64,000 nt of DNA from Arctic95D-9 sp035967665 (GTDB lineage: Bacteria; Verrucomicrobiota; Verrucomicrobiia; Verrucomicrobiales; DEV007), in assembly GCA_035967665.1 (NCBI GenBank), contig JAYWLB010000088.1, forward strand, positions 62,001 through 126,000, in the 5' to 3' direction. The notes below the pieces were generated by a model, which had not been told where the DNA came from, ran no database searches, and worked only from the letters and a program-made list of their open reading frames with translations. Shown piece by piece: positions 16,595 through 25,631 of the stretch; the stretch's first letter is position 1; each line of letters begins with the position of its first letter. The translations under genes and the position numbers were made by a program.

Positions 16595-17974
16595 TTAAGC
16601 AAACAGTTCGCGGACCGGTTCCTTTCCAAAATCCACAATCGGGAAGGGCCTGCCCGAAGGCCCCGGCAGGTGTGTTTCGAGATCAAATCCGAGCGCGTGG
16701 AAAATCGTCGCAACGATGTCTCCCGGCTCGACGGGACGTTCTGCGGGGAAGCCTCCGATCGGATCGCTCTTCCCGACAACTTCACCGCCTTTGACTCCTC
16801 CACCGGCAAACGAACAGGTGAAACACTGCGGCCAGTGATCGCGTCCGCCCGCCGGATTGATCTTCGGAGTGCGGCCAAATTCGCTGACGCCTGCGACGAG
16901 GACATCATCGAGCATCCCCCGTTGATGCAGATCCTCCAGCAGAGCGGAATACGCCTGATCATACATCGGCGCGACCAGCTCCTGCATTTGCTTAACCGAG
17001 ATAAAGGGCTTCGATCCGTGAATGTCCCAGGACAGCTCGTTGAATACGGTGAGGAACGTATTCACTGTCACAAAACGCACGCCGCTTTCAATGAGACGCC
17101 GCGAAAGCAACATGCACTGTCCGACGCGGTTCATTCCATAGCGCTCGCGCACCGAGTCCGGTTCCTGTGAAAGATCGAAAGCAGCGCGGGCCTTCTCACT
17201 CGTCATGAGCCGGAAAGCCGAATGAAAATGCTCATCGAGAAGCCGCGCGTCCTCGCTTTCCTCGAAGCCCTTCACGGTCTGATCGACGACGTCACGCATC
17301 CTGCGGCGACGATCGAGACGACTCGCCCCGAACTGATCCGGCGGTAAAAGATCAGGCACTTTAAAATCAGGCTTCGATGGATCCGCCATCAGCGAAAATG
17401 GATCCTGCGACTTCCCGAGAAAGCCACCGGCCTGACCGTTCGGGAGATTGCCGCCCCCGCGCCCCATCAGTTCGGGAAGGACCACGAAGGGAGGAAGGTC
17501 ATTCCGCGGATTCATAAGATAGCTGGCGACCGCTCCGGCATGCGGCGTTTCCACTCCCCCGGTAAAGCGACGCCCCGTCTGCATGATCTGCCACCCCGCG
17601 TCGTGCACCGCCGCGCCATCGTGATGACAGGAGCGTATCAGCGAAAACTTGTCCGCGACCTTCGCGTGCATCGGAAGAATTTCCGAAACCTCGAAAGCAT
17701 TCGATTTCGTCCGGATCGGTTTGAAAGGCCCGCGAATCTCGCTCGGCGCGTCCGGCTTCATATCCCAGAGATCAATGTGACTCGGTCCCCCCAGATTGAA
17801 AATCATGATGCAGGACTTCGTATCGTCGCCCTTCATGGGGGACCTTTGTTTCGCGGAAAGAAACTGGGGAAGCGAAAGCCCGATCGGCCCGAGAGCGCCT
17901 ACGGTCAGGAATTCACGCCGGGACCGTTTTGATCCACAGAGAGGGCCGGAGTCTTCATTCAGAAAATCGAACAT
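16595..17974 (-). CDS. DUF1501 family protein (Tat-exported)
   Basis: A 459-residue protein of the DUF1501 family, which has an alkaline-phosphatase/sulfatase-like fold. The N-terminus carries a twin-arginine signal (SRREFL within residues 19-24, then a hydrophobic stretch). Family features seen are IMIFNLGGPSHIDLWDMKP, HHDGAAVHDAG, RRLIESGVRFVTVN, VAGVSEFGRTPKIN, GRDHWPQCFTCSFAGGGVKGG and a C-terminal HALGFDLE. It is the first gene of the operon with the DUF1549/DUF1553 and WD40-cytochrome genes, and is divergent from a PAS-AraC regulator 89 bases away. Enzymatic function is unestablished. Confidence 0.9.
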   Translation of the reverse strand: MFDFLNEDSGPLCGSKRSRREFLTVGALGPIGLSLPQFLSAKQRSPMKGDDTKSCIMIFNLGGPSHIDLWDMKPDAPSEIRGPFKPIRTKSNAFEVSEILPMHAKVADKFSLIRSCHHDGAAVHDAGWQIMQTGRRFTGGVETPHAGAVASYLMNPRNDLPPFVVLPELMGRGGGNLPNGQAGGFLGKSQDPFSLMADPSKPDFKVPDLLPPDQFGASRLDRRRRMRDVVDQTVKGFEESEDARLLDEHFHSAFRLMTSEKARAAFDLSQEPDSVRERYGMNRVGQCMLLSRRLIESGVRFVTVNTFLTVFNELSWDIHGSKPFISVKQMQELVAPMYDQAYSALLEDLHQRGMLDDVLVAGVSEFGRTPKINPAGGRDHWPQCFTCSFAGGGVKGGEVVGKSDPIGGFPAERPVEPGDIVATIFHALGFDLETHLPGPSGRPFPIVDFGKEPVRELFA

Positions 17975-18063
17975 AAGTTAAAGGGGGTTAACCGAATACG
18001 AGAATACCATTTTCCGCGGAACTCGTCTTGTAACGCGATCGCTGTTTTTGGTATGATCCGATC

Positions 18064-18816
18064 ATGCCGCCAGACGAGATGCACCGCTTCCAGGACGCCT
18101 TTTTCAGCCAGTGCCCCGAAATGAAGGAGCCCATCGAGTTAATGGCGACGATGCCTAACATTGGCCTTTTTGTAAAAGACCTCGAAAGCCGATACGTCCT
18201 CAACAACGACTTTCATCGCATTCGCTACGATCGAATCGCCCCTCAGGGACTCGTCGGAAGGCGGGCCTCGGAATTCTTCCCGCCCCTTCTCGGCGAAGCC
18301 TACGAGGCCAATGACCGCGTTGTTTTCGAATCCGGAAAAACGATTCACAACGAAATCTGGCTTGTCCCGACGATTCGGGGAACACCCGGTTGGTTTCTCT
18401 CCGGGAAATCCCCCATCCGCAAACACGATGGATCGATCTGCGGACTTCTCGGGTTGATGTATCCCATCGAAACGCCAGAAGAACAACGCGCCTACTTTGG
18501 AGATCTTCAAAAGGCGATCGAGTATATCGACAATCATTTCACGAGTGAAGTCACTGCTGCGAAACTCGCTGATCTCGCCGGTCTCTCCGTCCCCCATTTC
18601 AACCGCCTTTTCCGGAGAGTGCTCCGACTCTCACCGATGGAGTATGTGCTCTCCCTCCGCATTCAGGAAGCTCAGCGGCTCCTCGCGACGACTCCCTCGA
18701 CGATGAGCGAAATAGGCGCGGCGACCGGCTTTTACGACCAGAGCCACTTCACGAAACGCTTTCGAAAAATCACGGGAATGACGCCTCTCGCCTACCGGAG
18801 AAGCTTCCGTAAATGA
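18064..18816 (+). CDS. PAS-domain AraC family transcriptional regulator
   Basis: A 250-residue regulator. Residues about 20-140 form a PAS-like sensor (MPNIGLFVKDLESRYVLNN, later WFLSGKSPI and GLLGLMYPI). Residues about 150-248 are an AraC DNA-binding domain with two helix-turn-helix motifs (AAKLADLAGLSVPHFNRLFR and TMSEIGAATGFYDQSHFTKRFRK). This sensor-plus-AraC layout is common in Verrucomicrobia and is usually linked to carbohydrate genes. Its divergent position 89 bases from the DUF1501 operon suggests that it controls that operon. No operator is identified. ATG 18064 has no clear Shine-Dalgarno. Confidence 0.87.
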   Translation: MPPDEMHRFQDAFFSQCPEMKEPIELMATMPNIGLFVKDLESRYVLNNDFHRIRYDRIAPQGLVGRRASEFFPPLLGEAYEANDRVVFESGKTIHNEIWLVPTIRGTPGWFLSGKSPIRKHDGSICGLLGLMYPIETPEEQRAYFGDLQKAIEYIDNHFTSEVTAAKLADLAGLSVPHFNRLFRRVLRLSPMEYVLSLRIQEAQRLLATTPSTMSEIGAATGFYDQSHFTKRFRKITGMTPLAYRRSFRK

Positions 18817-18889
18817 ACCGGAAAACAGACTCGACAAGACGTTTTCCGGCAGAGACGATAAAACCTGAAATCATCATCTTACCATTGAA

Positions 18890-19735
18890 ATGTCTCACCC
18901 ATTCCATTCACAGATCTTTGTCTCAAAAATTTGCCCGCTTCTCCTTTTTCTCATCTTTTGCAGTGCCGGCAGTCAGGCCGAAACACCGCCCCGTTTGAGC
19001 AATCTGACCGGGAATTTCGAACGCGAACTGAGCCGTGCAATCACGCCACTCGACCAGAAATACCTCACCGCGCTGACCTCACTTCAGCGCGATTATTCAA
19101 AGTCCGGAGAGTTGAATTCCGCCCTCGCTATCAAGAACGAAATTGAGCGAGTTAAAGAAGGACAACAACTCGAGGAACCAAAGGAGAACGATGCCAAAAT
19201 GGCGACTACACCCAAACTGACAAAACTCAAAGATAGCTATCGCAAAGCAGTGTTACGGAAAACGACTCCCATCCTCGCCCGCTACAAAAAAGAGCTGAGC
19301 AGCCTCCAGGAGACTTTCACCGCTTCAAACGATCTCGAATCGGCCGTTGCCGTCCGCGACCGCCTCAAAGAGCTCGAAGCGGATTCCATCACCGCAGTTG
19401 TCAGAAAATCCACCGACGGCGAGGACCCGTCGAAAAAGACAACCCCGCTGAGAAGGGACTCCCCCCTCGCCGACTGGCTGCAGGAACACGAGCTTTTCTG
19501 GACTGGGAACTCCGGCGACGCAGTGATCAAATTCGAAGGGTCCATGGCCAAAGTCTTCGGCAATGGCAAAGAGATCATGGAGCGCCCTTTCAAAGTCACC
19601 GATGACAACACGATCGAGTTTGACTGGTCCAAAGGAGACATCAACACCTTCATCATCGACGAGAAACGAACCTCCTTCCTCCGCCGCTCTTCAAAATCCA
19701 ACATCGCGATGCAGGGGGATATCCGAAAGCGATAG
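18890..19735 (+). CDS. secreted coiled-coil protein, unknown function
   Basis: A 281-residue protein with a signal peptide (about 1-30, ending SQA-ET). Two related helical repeats follow, each built on Y-(L/K)-x-x-L-x-S-L-Q-x-x-(Y/F)-(S/T)-x-S-x-(E/D)-L-x-(S/A)-A, at about 56-90 and 125-160. The repeats are followed by a small beta-rich C-terminal domain (about 198-278, with HELFWTGNSGDAVIKFEG) that resembles a lipocalin-like sheet seen in other PVC secreted proteins. There is no operon partner. The role is unknown and export to the periplasm is the only safe statement. Confidence 0.7.
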   Translation: MSHPFHSQIFVSKICPLLLFLIFCSAGSQAETPPRLSNLTGNFERELSRAITPLDQKYLTALTSLQRDYSKSGELNSALAIKNEIERVKEGQQLEEPKENDAKMATTPKLTKLKDSYRKAVLRKTTPILARYKKELSSLQETFTASNDLESAVAVRDRLKELEADSITAVVRKSTDGEDPSKKTTPLRRDSPLADWLQEHELFWTGNSGDAVIKFEGSMAKVFGNGKEIMERPFKVTDDNTIEFDWSKGDINTFIIDEKRTSFLRRSSKSNIAMQGDIRKR

Positions 19736-19754
19736 ACGAATCCTTCCGTCGATG

Positions 19755-19798
19755 ACCTAACCCTGTTGAGTCATCGACCCAACCCTGTTAACCGCCTT
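19755..19798. repeat. tandem AACCCTGTT repeat, two units, 22-bp period
   Basis: GACCTAACCCTGTT begins at 19755 and GACCCAACCCTGTT begins at 19777, exactly 22 bases later. The same motif with the same period recurs at 55006. It lies in the gap between the coiled-coil protein gene and the TauE-like gene, about 55 bases before the latter's start. A regulatory site or a family of short intergenic repeats would both fit. Confidence 0.55.
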
Positions 19799-19851
19799 GA
19801 CCGGCGCAAAAACAATTGCCGGGATGACCTTCCAACGGTAAGGGATGGGGC

Positions 19852-20610
19852 TTGTTTGGTGACCTTCCATTTGATGCGACGACCGCGACGATCCTGTTCG
19901 CCTGCGTAGGTGCGTTCAGCCTCGGCTTTTCAAAGACAGGCTTCCCCGGTCTCGCGATCGTGAACGTGCTCATCATCGCGGAACTGTTCGGGGCGAAGAA
20001 CAGCGTCGGTATCATTCTGCCGATGCTCATCATCTGCGATATTATCGTGCTGCCGCTCTTCTGGAAATACGCGAGCTGGAAACAGATCTGGCCGTTTATT
20101 CCCGTCATCTTTGCCTCTATTATCGGAGCGTATTTTCTTCTCGATGCCTTCGATGATCTCACGGCCCGACGGGTCATTGGAGCGATTATTCTCTTCATGT
20201 TCGTCCTCCAGCTGGTTCGCGAATTCAAAAGAGAGTTCCTCGAGCATCTCCCCGACTCGCGCGTTTTCCGCTGGATCAGTTGCGTCATGATCGGCGTCTC
20301 GACGATGCTCGCCAATGCCGCCGGTCCGGTCTACTCGATCTACGCGTTGGTTCACAAGATGAAAAAGGAAACCTTCCTCGGCGTCGGTGCCCGATTGTTC
20401 CTCCTCGTAAATCTTTTCAAAGTCCCCTTCCTCGGCCAGCTCGACCTCATCAACCCCGAGTCGCTGAAACTGAATCTGTTCCTTCTCCCCGCGCTCATTG
20501 CCGGGATTCTCTTCGGCAGAAAGCTGATTCATCTCGTTCCCCAGCGGGCCTTCGAGATCCTCCTCTACGCCTTCTCAGCGATCGCCGGAGTTCGGCTTTT
20601 GTTCTTTTAA
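19852..20610 (+). CDS. TauE/SafE family membrane transporter
   Basis: A 252-residue inner-membrane protein with about seven or eight hydrophobic segments and the TauE/SafE (DUF81) pattern GFSKTGFPGLAIVNVLI near residue 24 and a second half-repeat around ANAAGPVYSIYALV. Family members export sulfite, sulfoacetate or other small anions, but the substrate cannot be read here. The start is a TTG at 19852 with AAGGGA a few bases upstream; no in-frame ATG gives a better start. An alternative ATG at 19845 is out of frame. Confidence 0.8.
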   Translation: MFGDLPFDATTATILFACVGAFSLGFSKTGFPGLAIVNVLIIAELFGAKNSVGIILPMLIICDIIVLPLFWKYASWKQIWPFIPVIFASIIGAYFLLDAFDDLTARRVIGAIILFMFVLQLVREFKREFLEHLPDSRVFRWISCVMIGVSTMLANAAGPVYSIYALVHKMKKETFLGVGARLFLLVNLFKVPFLGQLDLINPESLKLNLFLLPALIAGILFGRKLIHLVPQRAFEILLYAFSAIAGVRLLFF

Positions 20611-20700
20611 AGAGAGCGATTTTCCTCTATTCCCGTTACTTTTTTCACTCTTCGTTAAATAATTTTGAACAAAAAGCTGCAATGATCCTCTAAAATAGTA

Positions 20701-20723
20701 ATTGGGACGAAAACTTGTCCAAT
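20701..20723 (+). promoter_or_regulatory. possible leader hairpin before clpB
   Basis: ATTGGGAC and GTCCAAT pair with one bulged G around an 8-base loop, ending 10 bases before the clpB ATG. No Shine-Dalgarno is seen, so the structure sits where ribosomes would bind and could modulate translation, for example with temperature. It is not a CIRCE element (no TTAGCACTC). The evidence is structural only. Confidence 0.3.
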
Positions 20724-20733
20724 CCAACCGCTT

Positions 20734-23313
20734 ATGAATGCTAATCAATTTACTCTCAAACTACAGGAGGCTTTCCAGGAAGCCCAATCGCTCGCGGCTG
20801 AGAAAAATCACGCAGAACTCAGCAGCACCCACCTCTTCTCGGTTCTTTTGAATCAAGCGGAAGGGGTCACCGTACCCATACTTACGAAATTAGGGGCCAA
20901 TCCGGCGCAACTTTCGAACGAGGTGGATGCCATTTTATCCAAGCTCCCCTCGGTCCAGGGAAATGCAGGCCAGCAGGTTTACATGAGCAGCGACCTCCGC
21001 TCGGTCATTGCGACGGCGGAAAAACTGCGCAAACAAATGACCGACGACTACACCAGCGTCGAGCACGTCCTCATCGCTCTTCCCCGCGAAGGCAACAGCG
21101 ACGTGAAAGGTTTACTCGCTCGAAGCGGTGTCACCGAAAAATCGATCACCGAGGCGATCAAGAGCGTGCGCGGCAATCAACGCGTCACCGATCAGGATCC
21201 CGAGGGCAAGTATCAGTCGCTGGAGAAATACGGAACCGACCTCACCGAGATCGCCCGCTCCGGTAAAATCGACCCCATCATCGGACGCGACGAGGAGATT
21301 CGCCGGGTCATGCAAATCCTCTCCCGCCGCACAAAAAACAACCCGGTTCTGATCGGTGAACCCGGGGTCGGTAAAACCGCCATTGCCGAAGGGCTCGCCC
21401 GTCGAATCGTCAGCGGTGATGTCCCCGATTCCCTGAAAAACAAGCGCCTCATCGTCATGGATGTGGGTGCTATGATCGCCGGCGCCAAATACCGCGGTGA
21501 ATTCGAGGACCGGCTCAAAGCATTCCTCAAAGAAGTCACCTCAAGCAACGGGGAGATCATTCTCTTCATCGATGAGTTGCACACCATCGTCGGTGCCGGT
21601 GCCAGCGAAGGCTCGGTCGATGCCTCAAATTTACTCAAGCCCCAACTGGCTCGCGGTGAACTGCGCACGATCGGGGCGACGACCCTCGACGAATACAAAA
21701 AGTATATCGAGAAAGACGCTGCACTCGAACGGCGCTTCCAGCCTGTCATGGTCGAGGAGCCATCTCCCGAGGACACCATTGCGATCCTGCGGGGCATCAA
21801 AGAGCGCTACGAAGTGCACCACGGTGTCCGCATCAAAGACTCCGCTCTCGTCGCCGCGGCAACTCTGAGTGACCGCTACATCGCGGACCGTTTTCTTCCT
21901 GACAAAGCCGTAGATCTCATCGACGAGGCGGCTTCACGTCTCAAGATCGAGCTCGACAGTCTCCCTACCGAGATTGACCAGCTCGAACGCCAGGCTATGC
22001 AGCTGGAGATGGAGCGTCAGGCCCTCGAAAAAGAGAAGGACGACGCGAGCAAGGATCGTCTTGGAAAAGTCGAAAAGGAAATTGCCGATCTTCAGGAAAA
22101 ATCCGGAGGCCTCAAAGCCCAATGGCAGAATGAGAAATCCTACATCGACGCAGCGAACGCACGTCAGGAGGAGATCGAAAAGTTGAAGACCGAACTCGAG
22201 CAGGCACAGCGTGAGGGCAACCTCGGGCTCGCCAGTGAGATTCAGTACGGCACCCTTCCGAAGAAAGAGGAAGAGCTCAAGAAAGCGCAGGCTGACTTGC
22301 ACACCATGCAGGGCACTTCAAGACTCCTCAAAGAGGAGGTCACCGAAGAGGACATCGCCGAAGTGGTCAGCTCGTGGACCCACATCCCCGTTTCCCGACT
22401 GCAGGAAGGCGAGCGTTCCAAGCTGGTAAAAATGGAGGAGCGCCTCGGCGAACGGGTCATTGGACAACGCAAAGCGATCACGGCCGTTTCCAACGCGGTG
22501 CGTCGCGCCCGTGCCGGACTCCAGGACGAAGGCAGGCCGATCGGATCGTTTCTTTTCCTCGGCCCCACCGGTGTCGGGAAAACCGAACTGTCACGATCAC
22601 TCGCCCAGTTTCTCTTCGATGACGAAAATGCGATGGTCCGCATCGACATGAGCGAATACATGGAGAAACACGCCGTCTCACGCCTGATCGGAGCACCTCC
22701 CGGCTACGTCGGATACGAAGAGGGCGGGCAGCTTTCTGAAACGGTTCGCCGCAAGCCCTATTCGGTTGTTTTGTTAGACGAAGTGGAGAAAGCTCACCCC
22801 GATGTTTTCAACGTGCTCCTTCAGGTGCTCGACGATGGTCGCATCACCGACGGACAGGGCCGCACGGTCGATTTCCGGAACACGGTCATTATCATGACGA
22901 GCAACATCGGTTCGGATTACATCCTGACGGAGGAGAATCCCGAGCAAAGGGAAGCCCTCGTTATGGAAGCCCTTCGCGGTCATTTCCGTCCCGAGTTTCT
23001 CAACCGGATCGACGAGACCATTATCTTCGACCGCCTCAATGAGACCGACATCAAATCGATTATCAAACTCCAGCTCGCCCGTGTCATGAAACGACTCGAA
23101 GCGCAGGGGCTTACGATCGAATTGAGCGAAGAAGCGACCGACCTGCTCGCTACAGAGGGCTACGATCCCGCATACGGGGCGCGACCTCTCAAGCGTGTCA
23201 TTCAACGGCGGGTCCTCGACCCGCTGAGCCTGGACCTTCTCGAAGGAAAATTCTCCGAAGGTGACACCATCCACGTCACCGTCGATGGAAGCGACTTCGC
23301 CTTCAGAAAATAA
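20734..23313 (+). CDS. clpB: ATP-dependent chaperone ClpB
   Basis: Cytoplasmic AAA+ disaggregase that works with DnaK to recover aggregated proteins. At 859 residues it is full length. It has an N-domain with two Clp-N repeats (about 1-145), AAA1 with Walker A GEPGVGKT near 208 and Walker B ILFIDELHTIVGAG, and the coiled-coil M domain (about 405-525) that distinguishes ClpB from ClpA/ClpC. AAA2 has Walker A GPTGVGKT near 609, followed by GAPPGYVGYEEGG and RPEFLNRIDE. It is monocistronic by spacing, with a 123-base upstream gap and a REP-like double hairpin downstream. Confidence 0.98.
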   Translation: MNANQFTLKLQEAFQEAQSLAAEKNHAELSSTHLFSVLLNQAEGVTVPILTKLGANPAQLSNEVDAILSKLPSVQGNAGQQVYMSSDLRSVIATAEKLRKQMTDDYTSVEHVLIALPREGNSDVKGLLARSGVTEKSITEAIKSVRGNQRVTDQDPEGKYQSLEKYGTDLTEIARSGKIDPIIGRDEEIRRVMQILSRRTKNNPVLIGEPGVGKTAIAEGLARRIVSGDVPDSLKNKRLIVMDVGAMIAGAKYRGEFEDRLKAFLKEVTSSNGEIILFIDELHTIVGAGASEGSVDASNLLKPQLARGELRTIGATTLDEYKKYIEKDAALERRFQPVMVEEPSPEDTIAILRGIKERYEVHHGVRIKDSALVAAATLSDRYIADRFLPDKAVDLIDEAASRLKIELDSLPTEIDQLERQAMQLEMERQALEKEKDDASKDRLGKVEKEIADLQEKSGGLKAQWQNEKSYIDAANARQEEIEKLKTELEQAQREGNLGLASEIQYGTLPKKEEELKKAQADLHTMQGTSRLLKEEVTEEDIAEVVSSWTHIPVSRLQEGERSKLVKMEERLGERVIGQRKAITAVSNAVRRARAGLQDEGRPIGSFLFLGPTGVGKTELSRSLAQFLFDDENAMVRIDMSEYMEKHAVSRLIGAPPGYVGYEEGGQLSETVRRKPYSVVLLDEVEKAHPDVFNVLLQVLDDGRITDGQGRTVDFRNTVIIMTSNIGSDYILTEENPEQREALVMEALRGHFRPEFLNRIDETIIFDRLNETDIKSIIKLQLARVMKRLEAQGLTIELSEEATDLLATEGYDPAYGARPLKRVIQRRVLDPLSLDLLEGKFSEGDTIHVTVDGSDFAFRK

Positions 23314-23335
23314 AGGCAGAAAGAGCAAGGGCAGC

Positions 23336-23400
23336 GTAGCCGCGTTTGCAAAAACGTGGCTACCATTCCAACCGCTCCACCGTCTCGCGACGGCGGCTAC
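23336..23400. repeat. REP-like double hairpin between clpB and the TPR gene
   Basis: A first hairpin spans 23336-23363 (GTAGCCGCGTTT pairing with AAACGTGGCTAC with one G-T). A second spans 23380-23393 (CCGTC-tcgc-GACGG). The outer ends GTAGCCGC and GCGGCTAC are also exact reverse complements, so the whole element can fold as one unit. It lies between convergent genes and may serve as a bidirectional terminator and as a member of a dispersed palindromic repeat family. Confidence 0.55.
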
Positions 23401-23403
23401 GGA

Positions 23404-24837
23404 TTAACCTCCGTAGGATTTTTCAACCCGCTCGGCGACATCCTTGTAGTCATAATCGACTGCATAGATCTCCTTGAGCGCCCCGAGGTATTCCTCTTCT
23501 TTTCCGAGCTTCTCATAAAGAAGAGCCATGTTGTAGAGGAGTTCCTTTTTCATCGCGTCCATGACCGGAAGCTCTGCGACCGCCTCTTTGAACTGCACTG
23601 CCGCGAGGTCAGTCATATTCATCTGGTCATAACACTGACCGAGCATGTTCATCACCTGAATCTTCAAACTCGGGGAACGCTTCGCCTGCTGAAGGTGTTT
23701 AATCGCCTCACGATATTTCTTCGCTCGATAGAGACGCTCGCCCAGCTCGAAACGCAACTCGTTGTCAGTCGGGTTGCGATCAACCCGCTCCTGAGACTCC
23801 GCAATCAAATCGTCCAACTGCGACAATTCGGATTCCTCAAGCTGCTTCTTGTATTGCTCAATGTCAGGGTGCTCAGGATTCTCCGCCACGAAAGCGCGAA
23901 GCTCGTCGAGCCGGTGCGAATTCACAGTCTCGCGAACCTTCGCGACTTTCTTCTCCAGAGCAGGATCGTTCTTACTGAGATGGAGTGCCCATTCGTAAAA
24001 TGACAGCGATGAGTCCCACTGCTCCAATTCTTCGTAGGTCGTTGCGAGGCGCTTCACGACATCGAGATTCTCATTATCCTGGCCATACTCGACAAGCAAC
24101 TTATCAGCAAGCTCCTGAAGCATTTCAGGAGTCATCGCAGCACGACCTGAGCTCTCAAGATCTTTCGATGCGTCTTTATCTTTCAAAAGATCACGCCAGT
24201 CACCGTCGCTGTCCCACTTCTGTGAAGCAATCGACCCGCGTGCGGTAGCGTCTTTGTATTTCTTCGTCGCTTCGAGATCGCTTCGATTCTTTTCCACAAT
24301 CTTACCGAAGATCTCAGCCGCTTTCTCAAAGGCCTCACGCTCGAGATAGAAATCACCGAGTTTGTGATAGAATTTGAGATTGTCAGGGTCACCTTCGATC
24401 ACCGTCTGGAGAGCAAAGCCGCCGGTCATAGGCAGCCCGGTTGCCACCGCTGCCTCATAAAGCAGTTCGTTGGCCTGTGAATTGTAAGGGTCCGAACCGA
24501 GAACGTCTTTCTCCAAAGCGGCCATCACCCCGAGCGGGTCCTTCTTCACCTGACTCTGCATTTTGAGAACTTTCAGCGCCTCACCTCCGAGCTTCATCCG
24601 CTTCCCTGCAGTCTCCTTCGCCGCCGCGAGACGGAGACTCTTCCGTCCGTCAAGAAACCCGGGTTCTTTTGTCAAAATCGCCTGAATCAAGCTGATCGCA
24701 TAGCTCCAGTTTCGAAGCTCCATCGCGCTCTCCGCTTTGAGATAAAGCTTGTTCAGCTTAGGATCCAACTCATGCTGTTTGATGTCATCTCTAAACTGAG
24801 GTTCGGTTGCTTCTGTGCCTTCGGTTACTTCTGCCAT
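23404..24837 (-). CDS. tetratricopeptide repeat protein
   Basis: A 477-residue soluble protein with no signal peptide, almost all alpha-helical. TPR-like units are visible near 30-65 (AMELRNWSYAISLIQAILTKEPG), 150-190 (YHKLGDFYLEREAFEKAAEIFGKIVE), 265-300 (TYEELEQWDSSLSFYEWAL) and 365-440 (FELGERLYRAKKYREAIKHLQQA). It is conserved in layout with TPR proteins widespread in Verrucomicrobia and probably acts as a protein-interaction scaffold. It stands alone, convergent with clpB. Confidence 0.75.
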   Translation of the reverse strand: MAEVTEGTEATEPQFRDDIKQHELDPKLNKLYLKAESAMELRNWSYAISLIQAILTKEPGFLDGRKSLRLAAAKETAGKRMKLGGEALKVLKMQSQVKKDPLGVMAALEKDVLGSDPYNSQANELLYEAAVATGLPMTGGFALQTVIEGDPDNLKFYHKLGDFYLEREAFEKAAEIFGKIVEKNRSDLEATKKYKDATARGSIASQKWDSDGDWRDLLKDKDASKDLESSGRAAMTPEMLQELADKLLVEYGQDNENLDVVKRLATTYEELEQWDSSLSFYEWALHLSKNDPALEKKVAKVRETVNSHRLDELRAFVAENPEHPDIEQYKKQLEESELSQLDDLIAESQERVDRNPTDNELRFELGERLYRAKKYREAIKHLQQAKRSPSLKIQVMNMLGQCYDQMNMTDLAAVQFKEAVAELPVMDAMKKELLYNMALLYEKLGKEEEYLGALKEIYAVDYDYKDVAERVEKSYGG

Positions 24838-25057
24838 ATCAATCTTGGTATCCTATAAAAGTGTTATTTCGCCAATATTCGTTCAAAATTCATTTTCCAA
24901 CGCCTCGCGGAGGATCAGACTATCATAAAAGCGGACGCTTGATCTAGCGAATGTTGCCTTTTCAAACAACGAAAAAAGCACTTTTTCACAATAATCTTCA
25001 GCCTCAGCATTCCTCAGAATGCTTGCCATTTCACGATTTCCCCGTTTTACTACCTCT

Positions 25058-25570
25058 ATGACCCGTAAACTCGTCCTCTTTCTAGCCATCCTCGCCACAG
25101 CTGTGTGGTGCCCCGGGGCGGGAAAGAAGACCAAAATGGCCCTGATCTCCTTCCACCTCGAAGGTGAGGAAACAGGCAATCCCAAGTTCATGACGCCCGT
25201 TAAACTGGGAAAAGAACACCGGCAGTATTACTTCAACAAAATTCCTATCTTCACGGATAAAGACATCGAATGGTTTTATCCGTTCACCTCACGGGACGGC
25301 GCCTCTTTTGGAGCCGCCTTCAAGCTGAAAGAACACGCGGCGACGAATCTGAAAGCGCTTACTCTAACCAATCAGGGCAAGATCATCGGGATCCGAGCCT
25401 CGGATGCGCAACTGAGCGCTGTTTTGATTGACCGTCCCGTCAGTGACGGCGTCATCGTGATGTGGGAAGGACTTCAACAGCGTCACCTCGCTGAATTTCG
25501 TGCACGATTTCCGCATGTCGATGACCTCAGCACCGACTCAGGACCGCAGTTCGCGCTTCCCGGAAGGTAA
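25058..25570 (+). CDS. secreted protein of unknown function
   Basis: A 170-residue protein with an N-terminal hydrophobic signal (MTRKLVLFLAILATAVW) and a compact alpha/beta body including ALISFHLEGEE, FNKIPIFTDKDIEWFYPF and KLKEHAATNLKALTLTNQGKIIGI. I do not recognise a family. ATG 25058 is chosen rather than the upstream ATG at 25019 because it gives a normal signal peptide. It is followed 61 bases later by the M23 peptidase gene in the same direction, so the two may be co-transcribed. Confidence 0.65.
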   Translation: MTRKLVLFLAILATAVWCPGAGKKTKMALISFHLEGEETGNPKFMTPVKLGKEHRQYYFNKIPIFTDKDIEWFYPFTSRDGASFGAAFKLKEHAATNLKALTLTNQGKIIGIRASDAQLSAVLIDRPVSDGVIVMWEGLQQRHLAEFRARFPHVDDLSTDSGPQFALPGR

Positions 25571-25631
25571 TGTGGCAAAATAATCGAGGTGTGTTAAAGG
25601 TAGAGCCGAGCTGACCTTTTTTCTTAGATTC

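Noticed and set aside
20611..20733. CIRCE or other known heat-shock element before clpB
   Set aside because: No TTAGCACTC-N9-GAGTGCTAA and no good sigma-32 pair; only a weak hairpin is visible. A TTGAAC/TAAAAT pair has a 20-base spacer, too long to be convincing.
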